Source of the DNA: Anaerolineales bacterium UBA3940
Lineage (GTDB): Bacteria > Chloroflexota > Anaerolineae > Aggregatilineales > UBA3940
Assembly (NCBI GenBank): GCA_002385675.1
Contig: DGDY01000161.1
Coordinates: 1-36,754 of the forward strand
Direction: 5' to 3'
DNA: 36,754 nt
The number at the start of each line of letters is the position of its first letter. Positions within the stretch are counted from its first letter, which is position 1. The position numbers and the translations under genes were made by a program. Positions 7,925-15,294 of this stretch are shown here, one piece after another. Below the pieces are notes generated by a model that ran no database searches, was not told where the DNA came from, and was given only the letters and a program-made list of their open reading frames with translations.

Positions 7925-8694
7925 GCGCGGGATTTCTCCAAAGCTGCGAGCGCCGGGGGCAGGTCGGGCAACTCGTCGATGATAATGTCGGGGGTGACAT
8001 CTGCCGGGGCGCTGCCCTGCGGCTGGTAGGGGGAGCGGATCAGCACGCCGACCATGCCAGCGCTCTGCGCGCCTGCCACATCCACATCAAGCCGGTCGCC
8101 GACGTAGGCCGCTTCCTCCGGCTGGACGCCGAGCGCATCGAGCGCCGTGCGGAAGATCGCCGGGTGCGGCTTGCGGTAGGGCGTGTCGCAGGAGTACACG
8201 CGCAGCGGCAGCAGGTCGAGCAGGCCATGCTCCTCCAGATGCCGGTCGTGGAGGTCCGCCGCCCAGTAGGTGTTGGAGATCAGCCCGAGCTTGTAGCCGC
8301 GCTCGCGCAGCGCGGCCAGCGTTTCGACCATGCCCACGCGCGGGCTGACGATCTCGTCGATGCGGCGGTAAAAGTGACGCCGCACCTCCGCCCACGTCGC
8401 CTCGTCAAGCGTCACGCCGACCCCGGCGAGTGCCGCGCGCATCGGCGCCTCGACGCTGCCGCCGCGCAGCCCGTCGAGGCCGGCCAGATAGGACTGCCGG
8501 ATCTGCTCGTCGAGGCGCGCGTGCATCTCGGCGCGCGGAGGCAGAGCCGTGCCTGTGACCTCCAGCGCGTCGAGCAGATCGTCAAAGCCCGCCAGCGTCA
8601 CGCGGCGGAAGGGACGCGCGTTGTCGGTCGACTCCGGGTCGTGATAGTGCAGCAGCGTCCCGCCGAGATCGAAGAGGATAGCTTTCAGCATCAT
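7921..8694 (-). CDS. HAD-superfamily hydrolase with DxG variant motif I
   Basis: About 257 residues of HAD subfamily IA. Motif I reads LFDLGGTL: the nucleophile Asp9 is present, but the usual second Asp (general acid/base) is Gly11. Motif II is LISNTYW, motif III is RKPHPAIF, and motif IV is VGDRLDVDVAGA with intact aspartates. The cap domain lies between residues ~15 and 95. The ATG at 8694 forms an ATGA overlap with the preceding HAD gene, and the gene's own stop overlaps holA. The substrate is unknown. The Gly at motif I recurs in some HAD families and may shift the enzyme away from classic phosphatase chemistry. Confidence 0.8.
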   Translation of the reverse strand: MMLKAILFDLGGTLLHYHDPESTDNARPFRRVTLAGFDDLLDALEVTGTALPPRAEMHARLDEQIRQSYLAGLDGLRGGSVEAPMRAALAGVGVTLDEATWAEVRRHFYRRIDEIVSPRVGMVETLAALRERGYKLGLISNTYWAADLHDRHLEEHGLLDLLPLRVYSCDTPYRKPHPAIFRTALDALGVQPEEAAYVGDRLDVDVAGAQSAGMVGVLIRSPYQPQGSAPADVTPDIIIDELPDLPPALAALEKSRA

Positions 8695-9461
8695 GATGAC
8701 CGCCAGCCGGGGAACCACTCATCAAGGCAGGGTAAAAGCTCGCTCAACTGCCGGATCGTCGCGTCCGGCTTGACACCGTCAGACTCGCGGTACTGATCGC
8801 CCTCGTAGCGCTGGATCCACACGCCGCGCATACCGACGCGCTGCGCGCCGCCTATGTCGTCATGCAGTTGGTCGCCCACCATCACCGCCTCCTCGGGCCT
8901 GATGCCGAGTTCGCCGAGCACCCACTGGAAGGCGCGCGGGTGCGGCTTCAGGTGGCCTGCATCCCCGGCGGTGATGCGCACGTCGAGGTATTCGAGCAGG
9001 CCGTAATGCTCCAGTTCGCGGTCGCGCATCCACATGGGTGAGGAGGCGTTGGTCACCAGCCCGGTCCTGACGCCGTGCGCGCGCAGGGTCTCCAGCACGC
9101 TGATGGCATCGGGGTAGGGCTCCACGCCGGGGATCACACTCCAGGCATACAGGCGTTGCAGGTCGAGCAGTTCTGCCTCGTCGATCTCGATGCCGACGAG
9201 CCGCAGCGTCTGCCCCAGGACGGCAAGCTGCCGCGGGGCGACCCAGTCCGGCTCGCAGGAGGCGGCCCACGCTTCCTCATTGCAGGTCACGTAGATCTCG
9301 GCGACCTCCTCCACGGGCGGCACCTTGTGCCCGGCTTCTGCCAGCCGGTCAAGCACCGGGCGCAGGTGCGAGCAGCGTAGCTCGTGCCAGTCTACCGAGT
9401 GGTTGCTCCAGTCGATGAGGGTGTTGTCGAGGTCAAACAGTACGGCGCGTAGTTGGGTCAT
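8691..9461 (-). CDS. HAD-superfamily hydrolase
   Basis: About 256 residues. Motif I LFDLDNTL has both aspartates (Asp10 nucleophile, Asp12 acid/base). Motif II is LVTNASS, motif III is LKPHPRAF, and motif IV is VGDQLHDDIGGA. This is a complete subfamily IA phosphatase, paralogous to the next gene but with standard catalytic residues. It is the first gene of the HAD-HAD-holA operon, joined by an ATGA overlap. The ATG at 9461 gives the expected short N-terminus before motif I. The substrate cannot be predicted; small phosphorylated metabolites are usual for the family. Confidence 0.85.
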   Translation of the reverse strand: MTQLRAVLFDLDNTLIDWSNHSVDWHELRCSHLRPVLDRLAEAGHKVPPVEEVAEIYVTCNEEAWAASCEPDWVAPRQLAVLGQTLRLVGIEIDEAELLDLQRLYAWSVIPGVEPYPDAISVLETLRAHGVRTGLVTNASSPMWMRDRELEHYGLLEYLDVRITAGDAGHLKPHPRAFQWVLGELGIRPEEAVMVGDQLHDDIGGAQRVGMRGVWIQRYEGDQYRESDGVKPDATIRQLSELLPCLDEWFPGWRSS

Positions 9462-9520
9462 TGCTCTTTGATCCGGTCAAAAATACCATCGGGGCATGCG
9501 AATAAATGTCCATCGCGTGG

Positions 9521-9526
9521 ATTGTA
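9521..9526 (-). promoter_or_regulatory. Extended -10 box of the HAD-HAD-holA operon
   Basis: Minus strand TGTTACAAT (TGn plus TACAAT) about 60 nt before the first HAD gene. No good -35, as expected for an extended -10 promoter. Confidence 0.45.
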
Positions 9527-9554
9527 ACAACCGGCCTGCGCCCCTGCCACCGGG

Positions 9555-9720
9555 GTCCCCATCCCGGTCGGTCCTGTCGGGCCTGAGAGAGGGGGAAGGG
9601 GGCGGGGTTTAAAAGGCGAGCCTGCCTAAAAACAAAACCACCCCTCCCCGCGAAGCAGCAAACGGAGAGGGGCCAGTTGGCGAAGCCAACTGCACGGGCC
9701 GGCAGCGGGAGCTGCCGGGG
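9555..9720. repeat. Cluster of intergenic palindromes
   Basis: Includes CAGTTGGC-gaa-GCCAACTG (9674-9692, 8-bp stem with GAA triloop), CCGGCAGC-ggga-GCTGCCGG (about 9699-9718), and G-rich arms GAGAGGGGG / CCCCTCCCC. The GAA triloops resemble those of the element at 3110. Confidence 0.55.
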
Positions 9721-9915
9721 GTTGCCTAGATGCGGGCGGCGGCGATATACGGGCCGCAGAAGAAGGGCATCGATGCTGGCGAAGGCGCTCCGGGCCATGC
9801 GAACAGCCCGCCCAGCGGCTTCTTTTGATGGGCCGCCTTCGGCTTCTCTCGCTTGTTCCGGTGCTTCAGATGAAGATGCCACTCATAGATCACGGTGTTG
9901 CTCTCCCTTCTGTGT

Positions 9916-9921
9916 TACAAT
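9916..9921 (+). promoter_or_regulatory. Probable -10 box of a leaderless holB promoter
   Basis: TACAAT ends 7 nt before ATG 9929. The spacer GTCGGGC resembles the recD2 spacer TGCGGGC. No Shine-Dalgarno is present. Confidence 0.5.
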
Positions 9922-9928
9922 GTCGGGC

Positions 9929-10924
9929 ATGCAAACTCTCACCGACAACTGGGGCCTGATCGGCCACGAATGGGCTGTTGATCTGCTGGCGAGCCGCCTA
10001 GCAACCGGGCGTACCGGGCACGCTTACCTCATCACCGGCGTCCCCGGTACGGGGCGCTTCACGCTGGCGCTGCGCTTCACGCAGGCCATGAACTGTCAGT
10101 CGGCAGACTGGCCCTTCGGTGTGCCGTGCGGACACTGCCGTGCCTGCACGCTCATCGCGCGCGGTGTCCATCCCGATGTGCAGGTCATCCGGGCGGATGG
10201 CCGCTCGATCAAGATCGAGGCCATCCGTGATCTGCAGCGAGACCTGACTGTGAGCCCCATCGAGGGGCGGTACCGGGTGGCGATTATCGAAGAGATGCAG
10301 ACCGCCACGGATCAGGCGGCGGATGCCCTGCTGAAGACGCTTGAGGAGCCACCGGCCAGCACGCGGCTGATCCTCACTGCCGACGCGGCGGAGAACGTCC
10401 GCCCGACCATCGTCTCGCGCTGCCAGGTCGTGCCGCTGCGCCCCGTCCGCCCGCAGGCTATCGCCGCGGCGCTGATGCAGCGTTATGACCTGCCCGCCGA
10501 CGAAGCGAACACGCTGGCCCGGCTGGCTGCGGGGCGACCGGGCTGGGCTATCACCGCCGTTGATGACGAGAACCAACTGGCGCGGCGTCGTGAGATGATC
10601 GACATGTTGCTGGACGTTCTGCGGGCGGGCCGCACCGAGCGCTTCAACCTGAGCGAGCGCATCGCCCGCGACGACTCGCTGCCGCTCCTGCTGGAGACGT
10701 GGCAGAGCTGGTGGCGCGACCTGCTGCTCACCGTCGAGGGCAGCAGCGTGGCCCCCGTCAACGCCGACCGCTGGGAGGAACTGCGCGCGCTGACGTATGA
10801 CGTCACGTCGGAGGAGGTCCGGCGGGCGCTGCTCGCGATCCGCCGCACCATGGACGCGCTCAGCAAGAACGCGAATGCCCGGCTCGCGCTCGACGTGATG
10901 TTCCTGGATATGCCGTATCTCTAG
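9929..10924 (+). CDS. holB: DNA polymerase III delta' subunit
   Basis: About 331 residues. It opens with WGLIGHEWAVDLLASRL and AYLITGVPGTGRFTLA, where the P-loop lysine is replaced by Arg (GTGR), as expected for the ATPase-dead delta prime subunit. A zinc module CGHCRACTLIARGVHPD follows, then IREIQ-like IEAIRDLQRDL, IIEEMQTATDQAADALLKTLEEPP and the SRC sensor motif (VSRCQVVPLRP). The C-terminal collar domain is present. Delta prime is the stator of the clamp loader. I chose ATG 9929 because it sits 7 nt after a TACAAT box; ATG 9920 is in frame but lies inside that box. The upstream open frame from 9677 is not protein-like. Confidence 0.88.
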   Translation: MQTLTDNWGLIGHEWAVDLLASRLATGRTGHAYLITGVPGTGRFTLALRFTQAMNCQSADWPFGVPCGHCRACTLIARGVHPDVQVIRADGRSIKIEAIRDLQRDLTVSPIEGRYRVAIIEEMQTATDQAADALLKTLEEPPASTRLILTADAAENVRPTIVSRCQVVPLRPVRPQAIAAALMQRYDLPADEANTLARLAAGRPGWAITAVDDENQLARRREMIDMLLDVLRAGRTERFNLSERIARDDSLPLLLETWQSWWRDLLLTVEGSSVAPVNADRWEELRALTYDVTSEEVRRALLAIRRTMDALSKNANARLALDVMFLDMPYL

Positions 10925-10946
10925 TCTCACCTTTGCTGCTTCCCCG

Positions 10947-10974
10947 GGCGGACGGGCTATGCAGCCCGCCCGCC
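10947..10974. terminator. Possible hairpin between convergent holB and the TM-coiled-coil gene
   Basis: 12-bp arms with one mismatch and a 4-nt loop, overlapping the stop codon of the minus-strand gene. It lacks a T-tract on either strand, so termination is uncertain. Confidence 0.3.
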
Positions 10975-11382
10975 ACACTGTCGTGTCCTGCCGCGCAGCC
11001 GCTCAACCTCGCCCCTGAGTTCGGCAAGCTGCGCCTGGCAGGCGTCGCGCTCCTCAATGGCCTGCTCGCGCCCCTGCTCGGCCAGCGCCAGCCGCAGCTT
11101 CAGGCTGGAGACCTCCGCGTGCAGGTGCTCGACGCGCGTGCGCTCCTCCCACAGCTTCACCTGAAGGTCGTCATACGCCTGGCGAAGCTCGCTCATCGCC
11201 TGGTTCAGTGCGCTCCGCGTCTTCTCGCCCGCCTCGTTCATCGCGTCGATGATAGCCCTCGGTGCGCGCAGCAGTGCGGTGAGCACGCGGGCAATCGCCC
11301 ACGCTAGCACCAGCACGGCGGCGGCAAGGGCGACCGCGACAGGCGCTTCGGCCAGCAGAGGCAGCGCCTCAGCAATATCCAC
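10957..11382 (-). CDS. Small single-pass membrane coiled-coil protein, probably SOS-regulated
   Basis: About 141 residues, family not recognised. Residues ~12-36 form one hydrophobic helix (VAVALAAAVLVLAWAIARVL); from ~45 to 130 the protein is a continuous charged coiled coil (SELRQAYDDLQVKLWEE, LRGEVERLRG). The GTG start at 11382 has GAGG a few bases upstream. The layout resembles only the N-terminal anchor and coil of RmuC-type proteins; no nuclease domain follows. The promoter is strong (TTGACA-N17-TATGAT) and a GAAC-N4-GTTC palindrome covers the expected start site, as in LexA-repressed genes. By analogy with small SOS membrane proteins it could restrain division or envelope growth during DNA damage, but this is inference only. 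It converges on holB. Confidence 0.7.
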   Translation of the reverse strand: MDIAEALPLLAEAPVAVALAAAVLVLAWAIARVLTALLRAPRAIIDAMNEAGEKTRSALNQAMSELRQAYDDLQVKLWEERTRVEHLHAEVSSLKLRLALAEQGREQAIEERDACQAQLAELRGEVERLRGRTRQCGGRAA

Positions 11383-11465
11383 CCATCCTCACCCCCCTCA
11401 CATTAGGATGGACAGAGAGCAGGGCCGCTCCCGGCGGCGCCTGCCCCGGCTCAATCCCGGTATTC

Positions 11466-11477
11466 GAACATCTGTTC
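11466..11477. promoter_or_regulatory. LexA-like operator GAAC-N4-GTTC
   Basis: GAACA-TC-TGTTC has perfect 5-bp arms and matches the core of the Gram-positive DinR/LexA box. It starts 2 bp after the minus-strand -10 box, so it covers the expected transcription start. Confidence 0.55.
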
Positions 11478-11479
11478 TA

Positions 11480-11508
11480 ATCATAGAATCAAGACGCTGT
11501 TTTGTCAA
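11480..11508 (-). promoter_or_regulatory. Strong sigma-70 promoter of the TM-coiled-coil gene
   Basis: Minus strand TTGACA (11508-11503), 17-bp spacer, TATGAT (11485-11480). It is the best promoter match in the window. Confidence 0.85.
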
Positions 11509-11544
11509 GCCCCGGGCCGGCTTTTCTAACGGACTCTGAACGTG

Positions 11545-11654
11545 CCCTCACCCTTGTGTGGCAAGGTCGGGGACAGAGTACCCGCCGCGAATGGCCAGCG
11601 GCCAAAGATCGCGACCGGGATGAGGGCGTGCTGCAAAGCAGCTTGGGGTGAGGG
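11545..11654. repeat. 110-bp MITE-like element with 9-bp terminal inverted repeats
   Basis: Ends are CCCTCACCC (11545-11553) and GGGTGAGGG (11646-11654). Inside are nested palindromes: CGCG..GGCC-agc-GGCC..CGCG, and GCTGC-aaa-GCAGC near the right end. Confidence 0.6.
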
Positions 11655-11685
11655 TTTTGTTCGGCAAACACAGATCGCGTTTAGC

Positions 11686-11691
11686 TATAAT
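11686..11691 (+). promoter_or_regulatory. -10 box of the aldo/keto reductase gene
   Basis: Perfect TATAAT about 88 nt before the ATG. No clear -35; the repeat element ends about 30 bp upstream. Confidence 0.45.
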
Positions 11692-11778
11692 CGAATCGGC
11701 GGTTCTGCCTGCGTGGCGGGCCGCACCGACCTGAAACCAGTTATTGACCCTGACAACAACCAGGAGAGAAGCGCAAGC

Positions 11779-12717
11779 ATGGAGTACCGACATCTGGGTG
11801 ACAGCGGTCTGAAGGTCAGCACCATCGCTCTCGGCGGCTGGATCAACTTCGAGAGCAAGATACCGGAAGATGAGGCCCGGCAGATCATCCGCACCGCGTA
11901 CGAGGGCGGTGTGAACTTCTACGATCTGGCCGACGTGTACGGCTACGGCCAGGCCGAGCGCTGGATGGGCGCGATGCTGGCGGAGTATCCGCGCCACACG
12001 CTCGTCATCTCGTCGAAGGTGTTTCACCCGATGAGCGACGACCCGAACGACCGGGGGCTGTCGCGCAAGCACATCATGGAGAGCATCCACCGCTCGCTCA
12101 AGAACCTGGGCACGGACTACCTCGACATCTACTTCTGCCACCGCGCCGACCCCGACACGCCGCTCTACGAGACGATCCGCGCGATGGACGACCTCATCCA
12201 TCAGGGGAAGGTGCTGTACTGGGGTACGTCCAACTGGGACCCGGCGCTGCTTGAGGAGACGGTGCGCCTCTGCGAGGCCAACGGCTACCACCCGCCCCGC
12301 GTCGAGCAGCCGCAGTACTCGCTGCTGTACCGTGAGTACGTCGAGCAGAAGCTTCTGCCCGTCTCGCGGGCGCTCGGTATCGGCCTGGTGACGTACTCGC
12401 CGCTTGCCATGGGGATGCTCACCGGCAAGTACGACGACGGCATCCCGGAGGACTCGCGCTTCTCAACCGAGCCCTGGTCGAAGGAGCGTTTCTTCAGCGA
12501 GGAGAACGTCGCACGGGTGCGGAAGATGGCGATCGTCGCCGGTGAGCTGGGCGTGACGCGGGCGCAGCTTGCGCTCGCCTGGGTGCTTCGGCAGGAGGGC
12601 GTCAGCAGCGTGATCACCGGGGCGACAAAGGTCCGGCAGATGGAGGACAATCTCGGCGCGGCAGAACTCAAGCTCACGGAGGATGTGCTCGCAGAGCTTG
12701 ACCGCATCTTCAGTTGA
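11779..12717 (+). CDS. Aldo/keto reductase (potassium-channel beta-subunit-like)
   Basis: About 312 residues, an NADPH-dependent (alpha/beta)8 oxidoreductase. The catalytic tetrad is visible as Asp49 and Tyr54 (FYDLADVYG), Lys80 (SSKVFHP) and His121 (FCHRAD). The C-terminal cofactor loop appears as SSVITGATKVRQMEDNL. The LGTSNWDP-like block (YWGTSNWDP) and the LLYREYVE region resemble the Kv-beta/YghZ branch, whose members reduce aldehydes such as methylglyoxal. Start ATG 11779 is preceded by AGGAGA; the long upstream open frame is repeat DNA. The DUF4126 gene follows after 62 bp and may be co-transcribed. The physiological substrate is unknown. Confidence 0.9.
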   Translation: MEYRHLGDSGLKVSTIALGGWINFESKIPEDEARQIIRTAYEGGVNFYDLADVYGYGQAERWMGAMLAEYPRHTLVISSKVFHPMSDDPNDRGLSRKHIMESIHRSLKNLGTDYLDIYFCHRADPDTPLYETIRAMDDLIHQGKVLYWGTSNWDPALLEETVRLCEANGYHPPRVEQPQYSLLYREYVEQKLLPVSRALGIGLVTYSPLAMGMLTGKYDDGIPEDSRFSTEPWSKERFFSEENVARVRKMAIVAGELGVTRAQLALAWVLRQEGVSSVITGATKVRQMEDNLGAAELKLTEDVLAELDRIFS

Positions 12718-12779
12718 TGATCGGGCCCGGCCCGATGCCGTCGCCTTCGTAACGGGAAGTGAACAGGAGAGGTATTGGT

Positions 12780-13265
12780 ATGGCAGAGAGCATGGTAGAA
12801 CAACGCACAGACCCCAAGCTGTTCGGGTTGAGCGTCATCTCGGCGATGCGCGGTGCTGCCGGTCCGGCGCTGCTCGCACAGGACTTCAACCGCCGCAAGC
12901 CGCCCACGCTCGCCGGGACGCAGTTCGACTTTCTGGCATCGGAGACGACGGCAGGGCTGCTGTCGATGATGGCGGTTGGCGAGATGGTCCTTGACAAGAT
13001 GCCGTTCGCCCCGGCGCGGATCTCGCCGCTGCCGCTCGCCGGGCGGATGGCGTCAGGGGCGCTGGTGGGGGCGGCACTCAGCGCGGAGCAGGGGGAGGAC
13101 GTCACCCGCGGTGCTATCCGCGCGGCGCTGATCACAGCCGTGGCGACGTTCGTCCTGTACTTTGTCAGAATCGTGCTTGGGAAGAGTTTTTCGACATTGC
13201 TTTCTGGTATGCTCGAAGATGCAGTGGTCCTAGCCTACGGCTGGAGCCTGATCGAGCGGCCCTAA
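12780..13265 (+). CDS. DUF4126 family membrane protein
   Basis: About 161 residues with small-residue-rich hydrophobic stretches. It shows the pattern of DUF4126 proteins: ISAMRGAAGPALLA, then AVGEMVLDKMPFAPARISPLPLAGRMASGALVGAAL. A C-terminal membrane segment (AVATFVLYFVRIVL) follows, with the family-type EDAVVLAYG near the end. The function is unknown and the protein is probably in the inner membrane. ATG 12780 has AGGAGAGG 7 nt upstream, so this start is well supported. It lies just after the aldo/keto reductase on the same strand. Confidence 0.75.
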   Translation: MAESMVEQRTDPKLFGLSVISAMRGAAGPALLAQDFNRRKPPTLAGTQFDFLASETTAGLLSMMAVGEMVLDKMPFAPARISPLPLAGRMASGALVGAALSAEQGEDVTRGAIRAALITAVATFVLYFVRIVLGKSFSTLLSGMLEDAVVLAYGWSLIERP

Positions 13266-13294
13266 GCCGGGCTGCCACTACTACCACTACTGCA

Positions 13295-13331
13295 CGCGGG
13301 GGGATGGGTTATAGGGGGCCCACCCCCCGCG
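13295..13331. terminator. GC-rich hairpin after the DUF4126 gene
   Basis: Arms of about 13 bp (CGCGGGGGGaTGGG / CCCACCCCCCGCG) with one bulged A. No T-tract, so termination is plausible but weak. Confidence 0.4.
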
Positions 13332-13394
13332 TCGCATGGGAGATGAGAAAGAGTCCCCCGAGGCCCGCGGGCTGCGGGTACTGCAACTCACGAA

Positions 13395-13429
13395 CGAGGA
13401 CGCGCTGGAAAATACCGAGCGCGTCCTCG
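13395..13429 (-). terminator. Hairpin downstream of rpoD
   Basis: Perfect 12-bp arms CGAGGACGCGCT / AGCGCGTCCTCG with an 11-nt loop, about 55 nt past the rpoD stop. The minus-strand tail (TTCGTGAGTT) is only weakly T-rich. Confidence 0.45.
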
Positions 13430-13482
13430 ATGCGATTCTTGGGGAAATCCACGCCGCCCCTGCGACGAGCGCGGTTGATTGC

Positions 13483-15177
<1,695 letters not shown>

Positions 15178-15219
15178 AGATTGCGACACCGCCTAAACTT
15201 CTCAACCTGACCCACAACA

Positions 15220-15235
15220 CCTGCCCTATGGCAGG
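15220..15235 (-). other. Small hairpin in the dnaG-rpoD spacer
   Basis: CCTGCC-ctat-GGCAGG, followed on the minus strand by TGTTGTGG. A second short palindrome (GGAGT-gccg-ACTCC) lies about 40 bp away. Either could be an attenuator or RNA-processing site, as known between these genes in E. coli; here this is speculative. Confidence 0.3.
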
Positions 15236-15294
15236 CAAAGGAGCGAGCGGGCGCGCAGAATCGGAGCGGCGGAGTGCCGACTCCTGTACTGCGC

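Larger units (their letters stand above)
9462..9928. other. 467-bp spacer between divergent HAD operon and holB
   Basis: Carries a minus-strand -10 box (9521-9526), a block of palindromes at 9555-9720, and the holB -10 box (9916-9921). The open frame extending upstream of holB to 9677 is repeat sequence and is not supported as coding. Confidence 0.6.
11383..11778. other. 396-bp divergent spacer
   Basis: Holds the LexA-like operator and promoter of the coiled-coil gene (11466-11508), a 110-bp element with 9-bp terminal inverted repeats (11545-11654), and the -10 box of the aldo/keto reductase (11686-11691). No gene is supported. Confidence 0.6.

Noticed and set aside
9677..9928. N-terminal extension of holB
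   Set aside because: The sequence is hairpin-rich repeat DNA, and the delta prime family begins at WGLIGHEWA.
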